DNA of 64,000 nucleotides from NCBI RefSeq assembly GCF_017640745.1, contig NZ_JAEPQA010000023.1, forward strand, positions 18,636 through 82,635. The letters run 5' to 3'. Below are positions 1 to 8,977 of the stretch, one piece after another. The stretch's first letter is position 1. Every line of letters begins with the position of its first letter. This DNA comes from Nisaea sp. GTDB lineage: Bacteria > Pseudomonadota > Alphaproteobacteria > Thalassobaculales > Thalassobaculaceae. The translations under genes and the position numbers were made by a program. The notes beneath the pieces are model-generated. The model saw nothing but the letters and a program-made list of their open reading frames with translations, was not told the DNA's origin and did not search any database.

Positions 1-2
1 CC

Positions 3-905
3 CGGCTCGACGTCGAGGCGGCGAAGGAGGCGATCCGCGTGCATGTCGCCGACCCGCTCGGCATCGAGGTGATGGAGGCGGCGGAGGCCATCGTCCGCGT
101 CGCCAACGCCAAGATGGCGGGCGCGATCCGTCTCGTCTCGATCGAGCGTGGACACGATCCGAAGAGCTTCACGGCGATGCCGTTCGGTGGCGGCGGTGCG
201 CTCCATACCGGCGCGCTGATCAAGGAGGTCGGCCTCGCCCGGGCGCTGGTTCCCCGGTATCCGGGCGTTACCAGCGCGCTCGGCTGCGTCATCGCCGACA
301 TGCGGCACGACCGGGTGCAGACCCTGAACACCCTCCTCGACGCGCTCGACGTCGCGGCCCTCAACAAGGCGGTCGACGAGATCGTCGCTGAGGCCGAGGG
401 CCTGCTCTCGGGCGCCAACGTGGTCTTTGAGGGCGTCGAGCGCATGGTCGAGTTCGACATGCTCTATCTCGGCCAGACCCACACCGTTTCCGTCCCTGTT
501 CCGGATGCGATGACCGGCGGCTCCGCCGCGCTCGATGTGGCGAAAATCCGTGCGGCCTTTGAGGCTGCCTACAGGTCCGCCTTCGGCAGCCTGTTGGAAG
601 GAATTGGCATCCGGGTGATGAACCTCCGCGTCGCCGTCATCGGCAAGCGGCCGAAATTCGATCTCGCCCTGCTGGCGCCTGCCGCGGGCGGATCGGTCGA
701 AGCCTCGCGCACCGGCGAACGGAAGATCTGGTTCGACGGTCAGTGGTGGGACAGCCCGGTCTACGACCGGCTCTCGCTGCCGGTCGGGGCCGAGGTCCCG
801 GGCCCGGCGGTTCTCGAGCAGGCGGACACGACGATCCTCGTCGATCCGGACCTGAAGGGCACGGTCGACAGCTACGGCAATTTCGTGATCGCGAGGAAAG
901 GCTGA
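3..905 (+). CDS. Hydantoinase/oxoprolinase family protein, C-terminal part (5' truncated by window edge)
   Basis: The reading frame is open from the first bases, so the gene begins outside the window; about 300 C-terminal residues are visible. They contain the Gly-rich segment FGGGGALHTGAL and the run PGVTSALGCVIADMRHD, which are hallmarks of the ATP-dependent HyuA / 5-oxoprolinase family, followed by the family's beta-rich C-terminal domain. Family members hydrolyse cyclic amides (hydantoins, 5-oxoproline) or carboxylate ketones; the substrate cannot be read from this part. The stop codon overlaps the next ATG by one base, so it is translationally coupled to the isochorismatase-like gene. 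A HyuB partner would be expected upstream or elsewhere and is not in view. Confidence 0.85.
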   Translation, partial: RLDVEAAKEAIRVHVADPLGIEVMEAAEAIVRVANAKMAGAIRLVSIERGHDPKSFTAMPFGGGGALHTGALIKEVGLARALVPRYPGVTSALGCVIADMRHDRVQTLNTLLDALDVAALNKAVDEIVAEAEGLLSGANVVFEGVERMVEFDMLYLGQTHTVSVPVPDAMTGGSAALDVAKIRAAFEAAYRSAFGSLLEGIGIRVMNLRVAVIGKRPKFDLALLAPAAGGSVEASRTGERKIWFDGQWWDSPVYDRLSLPVGAEVPGPAVLEQADTTILVDPDLKGTVDSYGNFVIARKG

Positions 906-1513
906 TGGCGAACCAATTCGATCCGGCGACCACGGCGTTGCTGCTGGTCGACATGCAGAACGACTTCCTGCATCCCGAGGGCGCCTATGCCCGCGGCGGC
1001 GCCAAGGCGGCGGAGATCGCCGCCCTGCCGGCGAAACTGAAGCCGGTGGCGGACGCGATGCGGGCAGCAGGCGGCTGGATCGTCTCGACCCATTTCACCC
1101 TGGTGCCGGGCAAGGGCGGCGAGCCCTTCATCTCGCCGCACCTGAAGCAGCTCCGGCCGTTTCTTGCCAAAGGAGACTTCGCCCCCGGCAGTTTCGGGCA
1201 GGACCTGATCGATGAGCTGGCGCCGGCCGACATCAAGGTCGAGAAGGTCGCCTTCTCCGCCTTCTACATGAGCCGGCTCGAATGGGTGCTGAACCGCGCT
1301 GGCATCGAGCATCTCGTGGTCGGCGGGATCGTCACCAACGGCGGCGTCGCCTCGACGGTGCGCGACGCGCATGTGCGCGACTTCCACGTCACCGTGCTCT
1401 CGGACGGTTGTGCGGCGTTCTCACCCGAAGTGCACGAGACCAACATCGCCGCGCTGAAAAGCGTGGCCGGTATCGCGAGCTGCGCGGATGTGATCGCCAG
1501 GCTCGGACGATGA
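905..1513 (+). CDS. Isochorismatase-fold hydrolase with Gly at the catalytic Cys position
   Basis: A 202-residue protein of the isochorismatase / cysteine hydrolase superfamily, with the usual family length. Visible motifs are LLLVDMQNDF (catalytic Asp16), a Lys in the KVEKVAFSAF stretch (Lys114), the cis-peptide region and TVRDA. The nucleophile position, normally Cys in GxxTNxCVxxTxRDA, reads GIVTNGGVASTVRDA, so residue 147 is Gly. Known true isochorismatases (EntB, PhzD) also carry Gly there, while amidase-type members need Cys. The start is the ATG that overlaps the upstream stop, and it gives the canonical N-terminus. It is the middle gene of a coupled three-gene set with a hydantoinase and a flavoprotein, so it probably acts on a catabolic intermediate. 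The substrate is unknown. Confidence 0.85.
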   Translation: MANQFDPATTALLLVDMQNDFLHPEGAYARGGAKAAEIAALPAKLKPVADAMRAAGGWIVSTHFTLVPGKGGEPFISPHLKQLRPFLAKGDFAPGSFGQDLIDELAPADIKVEKVAFSAFYMSRLEWVLNRAGIEHLVVGGIVTNGGVASTVRDAHVRDFHVTVLSDGCAAFSPEVHETNIAALKSVAGIASCADVIARLGR

Positions 1514-2892
1514 GCCGGGTCGAGAGCACATCGGGCATCGACTTTCCGGACCGCGTCGGCATTGTCATTGTCGGCGCAGGGGCCTGCGGTCTGACCGCGG
1601 CGCTTGCCGCGCATGACGCGGGCGGCGATGTTCTGGTCCTGGAACGGGACGAGAGCCCGTCCGGCTCGACCTCCATGTCCTCCGGATTCATCCCGGCGGC
1701 GGCGACGCGCTGGCAGACGGCGAAGGGCGTCGAGGACAGTCCGGAGCTCTTCCTCGCCGATATCCAGAAGAAATCCCACGACCGCTCCGACCGGGTCGTC
1801 GCGGAACGGGCTGCAGAGACGGCGGGCGCGGCGCTCGAATGGCTGGCGGACAAGCACGGGCTGGTCTTCGAACTGCTCGACGGCTTCCTCTATCCGGGCC
1901 ACAGCAAGCACCGCATGCACGCTGTGCCGGAACGCACCGGCGAGGCGCTGGAAGCGCGGCTGCTGGCGGCGGTCGAGGCGGCGGAGATCCCGGTCATGAC
2001 CGGGGCGCGGGTGACCACGCTCTATGCCGATGCCGACGGGCGGATCGCCGGTGTCGAGATCGCGCGGCCGGACAGCGGGACGGAACGCATCGGCTGCAGC
2101 GCCCTGATTCTCGCCTGCAACGGATATGGCGGAAACACGTCTATGGTGGCCGAGCACATCCCGTCGATGGCGGAGGCGGAATATCACGGCCATGTCGGTA
2201 ACCAGGGCGACGCGGTTCTCTGGGGCGAGGCGCTCGGTGCCGCCACGCGCGACCTGACCGCCTGCCAGGGCCACGGCTCGCTCGCCATGCCGCACCGGAT
2301 CCTGATCACCTGGGCGCTGATGATGGAAGGCGGCATCCAGGTGAACCGCAACGGCGCGCGGTTCGCCAACGAACATCAGGGCTACAGCGAGCAGGCTGTC
2401 GACGTGCTGAAGCAGCCGGACGCCGTCGCCTTCGACATCTACGATGCGGGCCTGCACAAGCTCGGCCTCGAGTTCCCGGATTACCGGGACGCGGTTGAGG
2501 CCGGCGCGGTCAAACAAGGCGATAGCGTCGAGGCGCTGGCGACCGCGATCGGCGTTCCGGCGGCGAATCTCGCCGCCGCCATCGCCGAGACGGCGGGCGA
2601 GGGGATCGACCGCTTCGGCCGCGATCTCTCGAAGACCCGCGCCCTCGAGGCGCCGTTCTATGCGGTCCGCGTCACCGGCGCGCTCTTCCACACCCAGGGC
2701 GGCCTCGCGGTCGATGGAGAGGCGCGCGTGCTCCGGCCGGACGGCAGTGCCTTCCCGAACCTCTTCGCGGCGGGCGGTGCCGCCGTCGGGGTCTCCGGTC
2801 CGGAGATCTCAGGCTACCTCTCCGGCAATGGCCTCCTGACGGCCGTCTCCTTCGGGCGCATCGCGGGAATGGCCGCCGCATCTGGCGGATAG
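1510..2892 (+). CDS. FAD-dependent dehydrogenase, fumarate reductase/ketosteroid dehydrogenase type
   Basis: A 460-residue flavoprotein. The N-terminus has a Rossmann dinucleotide site (IVIVGAGACGLTAALAA, about residues 18-34) and an acidic residue ending the second strand (VLVLERD). A second FAD contact follows at GSTSMSSGF. The C-terminus has GPEISGYLSGNGLLTAVSFGRIAG, the closing FAD motif of the fumarate reductase / succinate dehydrogenase flavoprotein superfamily. Soluble members of this length include tricarballylate dehydrogenase and 3-ketosteroid dehydrogenases. The start is the ATG of an ATGA overlap with the isochorismatase-like gene. Context suggests oxidation of a small organic acid or ring compound; the substrate is not readable. 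Confidence 0.85.
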   Translation: MSRVESTSGIDFPDRVGIVIVGAGACGLTAALAAHDAGGDVLVLERDESPSGSTSMSSGFIPAAATRWQTAKGVEDSPELFLADIQKKSHDRSDRVVAERAAETAGAALEWLADKHGLVFELLDGFLYPGHSKHRMHAVPERTGEALEARLLAAVEAAEIPVMTGARVTTLYADADGRIAGVEIARPDSGTERIGCSALILACNGYGGNTSMVAEHIPSMAEAEYHGHVGNQGDAVLWGEALGAATRDLTACQGHGSLAMPHRILITWALMMEGGIQVNRNGARFANEHQGYSEQAVDVLKQPDAVAFDIYDAGLHKLGLEFPDYRDAVEAGAVKQGDSVEALATAIGVPAANLAAAIAETAGEGIDRFGRDLSKTRALEAPFYAVRVTGALFHTQGGLAVDGEARVLRPDGSAFPNLFAAGGAAVGVSGPEISGYLSGNGLLTAVSFGRIAGMAAASGG

Positions 2893-2966
2893 GCCGGCAT
2901 TGACAGAAGAGGGCGGGCCGGTAACGGTCCCGTCTTCCCGATTTCTGCCAAAGCACAGTGCATCCC

Positions 2967-4148
2967 ATGACAGACCGTTCCGATGTCCCGTCTGACGAGT
3001 CCGGCCATCCGCCCACTGGGATGCATGCCGGCCGCGGGGCATTGCTGCGCTGGTTCGTCTCTTCCGCGACCCTGAACGTGCCGCAGGCAGCAAGCCCAGT
3101 CGCCTTCGCGCTGCTGACTCTCAGCCTCACCGGCGACGCCAGCGGGGGCGCTGCTCTGATCCTTGTCATGACGGTTGCCCAGGTGCTCGGCGCGGTTCCG
3201 ATCACGCGCATGGGCCGGACCCTGCCCGCGGCGCGCTACCTGCAGATCCTGATTGCGATACGGACGCTGGCGCTGGTGCTGATGGCCATGCTTGCCGTCT
3301 CCGGCATTCCCTTCGCCTGGCTGTTCGTCTGCGCAGCCGTCGCGGGTTCTGTGAATGGCGCGGCGTTCGGGTATCTCCGCTCCATTCTCAACAGCCTGAC
3401 CACGACATCCGGACTCCCGCGGGCGCTCGGGATCGCGGCGACCCTCGGCGAGGTCACCTTCGTCCTGTCGCCGGTGATCGCGTCCGGACTCGGCAGCATC
3501 TCGCCGGTCTTCGCCATCCTGGCGCTCGCGGCGCTCGGCGCTGTGCCGGTCGTGCTGGTCCCGCATGTCGCGTCGGTGCATGGCGAGAAGGTGCAGCCGG
3601 CCAAGACCTCGGTGCTGACCCCGGCAGTTGCCCTCTGGCTGCTCTGCGCGACGGTGGGCGGTGCGGTTGTCGCCGCGATCGAGATCGGTGCCGTCGCCCT
3701 CGCGCTCGCGTTCGGCAACGAGCCGGCGCTGGCAATCATGTTCACGGTGCCGCTCTGTATCGCTTCGATCTCCGGCGGCATCTGGGTCAGCGTCTTCAAC
3801 CGCAGCCTCTCCCGGCCGGCTGTGGTGATCCTGCTGATGATGATGGCTGCGGGCGCGACGCTTGCCGCATCCGGACTGTCGCTGGCGACGACGATTGCCG
3901 GGGCTGTCGTGATCGGCTCTGTCATCGCGCCGCTCGGAACCTATTATTCCCTCACCCTCGACACGCTGGTCCCGCCGGAGAAGCGGGCGGAAGTCTTCGC
4001 GCTTCTGCGGACCGGGAACGCGGTCGGGGTCATCTTCGCGAGCTCGGTTCTGACCGCATTCTCCATCACGGCGGCGCTCGGCGCCGTTGCGGCGGCGATG
4101 TTCGCCACGGCGCTTCTGGTCGCGGCCGCCTCGCTGCCGAGGCGCTGA
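2967..4148 (+). CDS. Major facilitator superfamily transporter
   Basis: A protein of about 393 residues, almost wholly hydrophobic after a 30-residue polar N-terminus, with about 12 predicted membrane spans in two halves and a polar central linker near residues 195-205 (HVASVHGEKVQPAKT). This is the size and layout of a single-component MFS permease, and it resembles sugar-efflux (SetA-type) members in overall form. A GTG nine bases upstream (2958) is in frame, but the ATG is preferred. No convincing ribosome binding site is visible for either. It sits 75 bases after the flavoprotein gene, so it could export or import the compound handled by that operon, but this is inference from position. 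Confidence 0.75.
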   Translation: MTDRSDVPSDESGHPPTGMHAGRGALLRWFVSSATLNVPQAASPVAFALLTLSLTGDASGGAALILVMTVAQVLGAVPITRMGRTLPAARYLQILIAIRTLALVLMAMLAVSGIPFAWLFVCAAVAGSVNGAAFGYLRSILNSLTTTSGLPRALGIAATLGEVTFVLSPVIASGLGSISPVFAILALAALGAVPVVLVPHVASVHGEKVQPAKTSVLTPAVALWLLCATVGGAVVAAIEIGAVALALAFGNEPALAIMFTVPLCIASISGGIWVSVFNRSLSRPAVVILLMMMAAGATLAASGLSLATTIAGAVVIGSVIAPLGTYYSLTLDTLVPPEKRAEVFALLRTGNAVGVIFASSVLTAFSITAALGAVAAAMFATALLVAAASLPRR

Positions 4149-4293
4149 GGCGGCCGGTCATGCAAAGCAGAGAGCGAAGAAAGCCGGGGCATGCCGGAAA
4201 CGGGAGACTGCCCGGCGCCAGCATCCGGTTGCGGCAGCAGCGCAAAACCGCTAGGACAAGTCGCTTTTTTGCCTTCAGAGCCGGAGAGACCGC

Positions 4294-5454
4294 GTGTCGC
4301 ATCCTGACAGTGAGAGCGAACTGACCAGACGCGCCCTGCTGCCCGCGGGATTGCGCGACGTGCTGCCGCTTGACGCGGCGCACGAGGCGGAGGTGATCCG
4401 GGCCCTGCTCGCGCAGTTCGCCGCGCATGGCTACGACCTCGTGAAGCCGCCGCTGGTCGAGTTCGAGACCTCGCTGTTCGCGGGACCGGGCGCGGCCATG
4501 AGCAACAGTACCTTCCGCCTTATGGACCCCGTCTCGCAGAAGATGATGGGGGTGCGCGCCGACATGACGGTGCAGATCGCCCGCATCGCCACCACCCGTC
4601 TGCGAGACGAGCCGCGTCCCCTCCGTCTTTGCTACGCCGGCGAGGTCCTGCGGGTCTCCGCCAATCAGCTCAATCCGGAGCGCGAACTGGTCCAGGTCGG
4701 CGCGGAACTGCTTGGCGGCGACAGTGTCGCGGCGGATGTCGAACCGATCCTGCTGGCGGTCGAGGCGTTGCGCGCCATCGGCGTCGGGAACCTTTCGGTC
4801 GACCTGACGGCGCCCCGGGTGATCCCGGTGCTGCTCGAAGAGGCGAACCTTCCGGCCGATACCCTGCGCGCGCTGCGCACGGCGATCGACCGCAAGCACG
4901 CGGCGGAGGTAAGCCGCCTTGCCGGACCGCTGGCGCCGGTCCTGAAGCAGCTGATGGACGCGACCGATTCCTGGCGGGAGGCGTTGGGCGATCTGAAGAA
5001 CGTCACGCTCCCGGATGCCGCTCGGGCCGCGATCGAGCGGGTCGGTGCGATCGCGGAGAGCATAGCCGCGGTCGAGCCGGATCTCGCGATGACGATCGAT
5101 CCGGTCGAGAATCGCGGTTTCGAATACTACACCGGCTACGGTTTCAGCATTTTCTCCCGCGGCGTGCGTGGCGAGCTCGGACGCGGTGGCCGCTATCGGG
5201 TGGATGGCGGTGAGGGACTGCGTTCCGCCGGCTTCACGCTCTACATGGAATCCGTGATGCGCGCGCTGCCGGAACCGGCACGCCCGGAACGGCTCTACCT
5301 GCCGTTCGGGACCTCCCCGGAGACGGCACGCGAACTGCGCGCCGACGGCTGGATCACCATTGCAGGATTGGACAAGGAAGGCGATCCGGCGCTAGAAGCG
5401 TCGCGCCTCCATTGCACCCATCTGCTGAAGAACGGAGCGCCGGTCGCGCTCTGA
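4294..5454 (+). CDS. hisZ: ATP phosphoribosyltransferase regulatory subunit HisZ
   Basis: A 386-residue histidyl-tRNA-synthetase-like protein. Class II core segments are visible: [14 protein letters not shown], the [10 protein letters not shown] motif, and the [20 protein letters not shown] histidine-binding stretch. The C-terminal anticodon-binding domain of a true HisRS is absent, and the length fits HisZ. HisZ has no aminoacylation role; it activates and gives histidine feedback control to the short-form HisG in the first step of histidine synthesis. The start is GTG at 4294, preceded by GGAGA with good spacing. hisG is not in the window. It is 49 bases from purA, a pairing common in Rhodospirillales, and both pathways connect to purine nucleotides. 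Confidence 0.93.
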   Translation: MSHPDSESELTRRALLPAGLRDVLPLDAAHEAEVIRALLAQFAAHGYDLVKPPLVEFETSLFAGPGAAMSNSTFRLMDPVSQKMMGVRADMTVQIARIATTRLRDEPRPLRLCYAGEVLRVSANQLNPERELVQVGAELLGGDSVAADVEPILLAVEALRAIGVGNLSVDLTAPRVIPVLLEEANLPADTLRALRTAIDRKHAAEVSRLAGPLAPVLKQLMDATDSWREALGDLKNVTLPDAARAAIERVGAIAESIAAVEPDLAMTIDPVENRGFEYYTGYGFSIFSRGVRGELGRGGRYRVDGGEGLRSAGFTLYMESVMRALPEPARPERLYLPFGTSPETARELRADGWITIAGLDKEGDPALEASRLHCTHLLKNGAPVAL

Positions 5455-5503
5455 ACCCGGGCCGCCGACCTGCGGCCGGAACCTGAGAAAGACGAGACAG
5501 ACC

Positions 5504-6796
5504 ATGAGAAACGTCACCGTGATCGGCGCCCAGTGGGGCGACGAAGGCAAGGGGAAGATCGTCGACTGGCTCTCGGAGCGCGCCGACGTGATCGTGCGCT
5601 TCCAGGGCGGCCACAATGCGGGCCATACGCTGGTCATCGGCAATCAGACCTACAAGCTGAGCCTGCTGCCGTCGGGTGTGGTGCGCGACGGCAAGCTCTC
5701 GGTGATCGGCAACGGCGTCGTGATCGATCCCTGGGCGCTGGCGAGCGAGATCGAGACGCTCGGCAAGGCCGGCGTGAAGATCTCCACCGACAGCCTCGTG
5801 ATTGCGGACAACGCCTCGCTCATCCTGCCGGTGCACCGCCGGATCGACCAGGCCCGCGAAGCGGTCAAGGGTGAGGGCAAGATCGGCACCACCGGCCGTG
5901 GCATCGGCCCGGCCTACGAGGACAAGGTCGCCCGACGCGCTGTCAAAGTCTCCGATCTCGCCGATCCGGAATGCCTCGCCGTGCGGGTGCGCGAACTGAT
6001 CGCGCATCACAACATCTTCCTGAAGGGCGCCGGTGAGGACCTCGTCGACCCGGAGGAGACGCTGGCGCAGCTGGCCGAGATCTCCAGGACGGTGCTGCCG
6101 TTCGTGCGACCGGTCTGGCGCGAGCTTCAGGCCGCGGTTGCAAACGACAAGCGGATCCTCTTCGAGGGCGCGCAGGGCGTGATGCTCGACGTCGACCACG
6201 GCACCTATCCGTTCGTCACCTCCTCCAACACCGTAGCCGGACAGGCCGCGGCGGGTTCCGGGCTCGGCCCGCGGGATGTCGGCTACGTGCTCGGTCTGGT
6301 GAAGGCCTACACCACGCGCGTCGGCTCCGGCCCGTTCCCGACCGAACTCAATGACGAGAACGGCCAGCGGCTCGGCGAGCGCGGACGCGAGTTCGGCACC
6401 GTCACCGGACGCAAGCGGCGCTGCGGCTGGTTCGACGCGGTGATGGTCCGCCAGGCGCTGAAAGTGTCCGGCGTCGACGGCATCGCACTGACCAAGCTCG
6501 ACGTGCTGGACGGCTTCGAAGAGCTGAAGATCTGCGTCGGCTATGAGCTGAACGGCGAGCGGATCGACTATTTCCCGGCGGGCGCGGGTCCGCAGGCCGC
6601 CGTGACCCCGATCTACGAAACCGTCGAGGGCTGGTCCGAAAGCACTTTCGGGGCCCGGTCATGGGCCGATCTTCCGGCCAACGCGGTGAAATACATTCGT
6701 TATCTCGAGGAACTGATCGAAACGCCGGTCGCCTTGCTGTCGACCAGTCCGGAGCGCGAGGACACCATTCTGGTGCATGACCCGTTCCGCGGTTAG
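5504..6796 (+). CDS. purA: Adenylosuccinate synthetase
   Basis: A 430-residue cytosolic GTP-dependent enzyme that converts IMP and aspartate to adenylosuccinate, the committed step to AMP. The N-terminal signature [14 protein letters not shown] contains the GTP P-loop and the catalytic Asp. It is followed by [17 protein letters not shown], the switch-like [20 protein letters not shown] and [11 protein letters not shown]. The C-terminus [14 protein letters not shown] is the guanine-binding end. Full length. It lies directly downstream of hisZ, suggesting co-transcription. Confidence 0.98.
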   Translation: MRNVTVIGAQWGDEGKGKIVDWLSERADVIVRFQGGHNAGHTLVIGNQTYKLSLLPSGVVRDGKLSVIGNGVVIDPWALASEIETLGKAGVKISTDSLVIADNASLILPVHRRIDQAREAVKGEGKIGTTGRGIGPAYEDKVARRAVKVSDLADPECLAVRVRELIAHHNIFLKGAGEDLVDPEETLAQLAEISRTVLPFVRPVWRELQAAVANDKRILFEGAQGVMLDVDHGTYPFVTSSNTVAGQAAAGSGLGPRDVGYVLGLVKAYTTRVGSGPFPTELNDENGQRLGERGREFGTVTGRKRRCGWFDAVMVRQALKVSGVDGIALTKLDVLDGFEELKICVGYELNGERIDYFPAGAGPQAAVTPIYETVEGWSESTFGARSWADLPANAVKYIRYLEELIETPVALLSTSPEREDTILVHDPFRG

Positions 6797-6894
6797 GCCT
6801 CATAGAAGACTGTAGTTTCGGCGGGTAAACCCCTTCGTCTGCTGCTTTTTCTTGCATTCTCGGCGAAAGCTTGGGAAACCGGAGGAGCTCTTGG

Positions 6895-6912
6895 ATGAAG
6901 GGACCTGCCTAA
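6895..6912 (+). CDS. Five-codon leader minigene (MKGPA)
   Basis: An ATG at 6895 opens a five-codon frame (M-K-G-P-A) closed by TAA, one base before the ATG of the kinase-like gene (TAAAATG). It has the strongest Shine-Dalgarno sequence around, GGAGGAG at 6881-6887, seven bases upstream. The frame is not in phase with the kinase-like gene. It could serve as a translational coupling or leader cistron. It is equally possible that the strong site simply recruits ribosomes that reinitiate. Seen directly in sequence; function is inference. Confidence 0.35.
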   Translation: MKGPA

Positions 6913-6913
6913 A

Positions 6914-8914
6914 ATGGCGGATGTGGTCTCAGTCAACGACCGGTTCGATATCGATCCCGGTCAACCCTTGCCCGACTATGATTCGCCGACGGCGAAGGCA
7001 TATGCGTGCCGTGACGCCACCAGCAAATCCGATTTCTTGGCCCTGGTCTGCGAGCCGAAATACCCGCTCAGGGTCGAGGCGATCAATGCCCTGAAGGGCT
7101 TTCCGAACCACAGCCTGATGCGCGTTCAGGATCATGGCGTCGTCAACTGGACCCTGACCGGCCGGAGGATGCCGGTCCTTGTCGTGGACCGTCCGCGCGG
7201 CGGGCGGGTCTTCAAGTCCGAGGACGACACGATCGAGCCCTTTACGGACGAACAGCTGACCCGTGGCTTCCTGACGCCACTGGTCGCGACCCTGCGCGAG
7301 ATGTCCCAGCGCGGCGTGACCCATCGCAACATCCGTCCCGACAATCTGTTCTACAGCGATCCCAACCGCCGCTCCGTGATGCTCGGAGAATGCATCAGCT
7401 GTCCCGCGGGGCTTTTCCAGCCGGACAAGTACGAGAGTCTCGAAAACGCGATGGCGGACCGCACCGCGCGGGGTGACGGCAGCGTGCTCGACGATCTCTT
7501 CTCGGTCGGAGCCACCGTGCTCAGTCTCGTGACCGGCAGGATGCTGCCGGAGGATCCGGACCCGCAGCGCGCGATCTTCGACCGTATCAATCTCGGGTCC
7601 TATGCCTGCCTCGTCGGGGGCACCCGGCTGCAGATGAACATGGTCGAGCTGCTCCGCGGCCTCCTGACCGACGAGCCGCGCGAGCGCTGGACGATCCGCG
7701 ATATCGAACTCTGGCTCGGCGGGCGCCGGCTGACTCCGAAGCAGGTCAAGCTGCCGCAGAAAGCTGCGCGTCCGCTCATGGTCGGGGGCGGTTCGTACGA
7801 GAATGTGCGGGCGGTCGCGCATGCGATCGGGCGGAACTGGAACACGGCGGCCGAACTGGTCAGGGGACAGGATTTCGACAACTGGCTCAGGCGTTCGCTC
7901 GGCAACGAGAATGTCGTCGAGGCGGTCAACAAGGTCACCGGTGGGGCGAATGGTATCCAGAGCGCTCCGAAGGAAGAGGACGCGCGCCTGATCACCCGGG
8001 TCGCGATCGGCCTCGATCCGGCCGCGCCGATGCGGCACAAGGGATTTTCCACCCATATCGATGGCGTCGGCCCGACGCTGGCACTCAATTTCAACGACGA
8101 TGCCACCCGGCAGAAGGTGGCGGCCTTCATCGGCAGCCGCTCCGTCGGCCCCTGGATGTCGGTGCAGACCCGTTCGAAACAGGATCTGCTCGGGCTGTTC
8201 TCCAAGTTCGACAAACTGCCGACGCTGCTCAACAGTACCGGCCCCGGTTACGGGATCGAGCGGGTGCTCTACGAGCTGAACGAAGACATCCACTGCATGA
8301 GCTCGATGATCGAGCACCTCTACGTCACCGATCCGGAAGAGGTGATCCCGGCTCTGGAAGCCGTGGCGCAGCAAAGCCGTCGTCCGCCGATCCCGATGGA
8401 CCGCCATCTGGCGGCCTTTCTCGGCGCCAGGTCGCCCGATATCGACGATCGCCTGTTGCGGCCGCTCGGCAATGCCTCGGACAATCGCCCGGCGATCGAC
8501 GCGCTCAACGTGCTGCGCCTGCTCGCGCGGATCCAGACTCTCTCTCGCAACGGTCCAATGCCGGGACTGAGCCATTGGTTCGTCGAGCTGATGAAGCCGG
8601 CGGTCAACGCCTTTCACAATCTGAAGGCCCGGGCAGCTGTCGAGAACAGTGTGATGAAGGCTTCGGATTCGGGGCAGCTCGGGGAAATCCTGAAGATCTT
8701 CGACGATCAGCGCGCGCAGCAGCGGGACCAGCAGGGATACCAGCGCGCGCAGCAGGAATTCACCCAGTGCGCGGTCCAGATCGCGCAGATGAATCTCGAT
8801 CTGCAGAACAAGGACAGTCTGGCGGCGGAAGTCGGCGAGCAGGCCGCCGCCGTGGTCTCGGGCGTGGTCGGCAGCGTCGGAACCACCGCTATCGTAATCC
8901 TTTATTTGGTATAA
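6914..8914 (+). CDS. Degenerate serine/threonine protein kinase-like protein, C-terminally membrane anchored
   Basis: A 666-residue protein whose first ~280 residues follow the protein-kinase fold. The catalytic loop is THRNIRPDN (residues 136-144) instead of HRDxKxxN, so the catalytic Asp is Asn139 and the Lys is Arg141. The DFG position reads LGEC (157-160). The subdomain IX segment DDLFSVGATVLSLVTGRMLP is preserved. No glycine-rich loop is recognisable. It therefore looks like a pseudokinase. Residues ~280-640 match nothing I recognise; a Gln/Arg-rich stretch (DQRAQQRDQQGYQRAQQEF) is probably a coiled coil. The last ~22 residues form one hydrophobic segment, suggesting tail anchoring with the kinase fold in the cytoplasm. 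It is followed after 63 bases by a small membrane protein. Confidence 0.75.
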   Translation: MADVVSVNDRFDIDPGQPLPDYDSPTAKAYACRDATSKSDFLALVCEPKYPLRVEAINALKGFPNHSLMRVQDHGVVNWTLTGRRMPVLVVDRPRGGRVFKSEDDTIEPFTDEQLTRGFLTPLVATLREMSQRGVTHRNIRPDNLFYSDPNRRSVMLGECISCPAGLFQPDKYESLENAMADRTARGDGSVLDDLFSVGATVLSLVTGRMLPEDPDPQRAIFDRINLGSYACLVGGTRLQMNMVELLRGLLTDEPRERWTIRDIELWLGGRRLTPKQVKLPQKAARPLMVGGGSYENVRAVAHAIGRNWNTAAELVRGQDFDNWLRRSLGNENVVEAVNKVTGGANGIQSAPKEEDARLITRVAIGLDPAAPMRHKGFSTHIDGVGPTLALNFNDDATRQKVAAFIGSRSVGPWMSVQTRSKQDLLGLFSKFDKLPTLLNSTGPGYGIERVLYELNEDIHCMSSMIEHLYVTDPEEVIPALEAVAQQSRRPPIPMDRHLAAFLGARSPDIDDRLLRPLGNASDNRPAIDALNVLRLLARIQTLSRNGPMPGLSHWFVELMKPAVNAFHNLKARAAVENSVMKASDSGQLGEILKIFDDQRAQQRDQQGYQRAQQEFTQCAVQIAQMNLDLQNKDSLAAEVGEQAAAVVSGVVGSVGTTAIVILYLV

Positions 8915-8977
8915 ACTCGCGGATCGGATGTTTGCGGCGGCGGTTTCCGTCGGCATTGGGATGTATCGGGACGGGCG

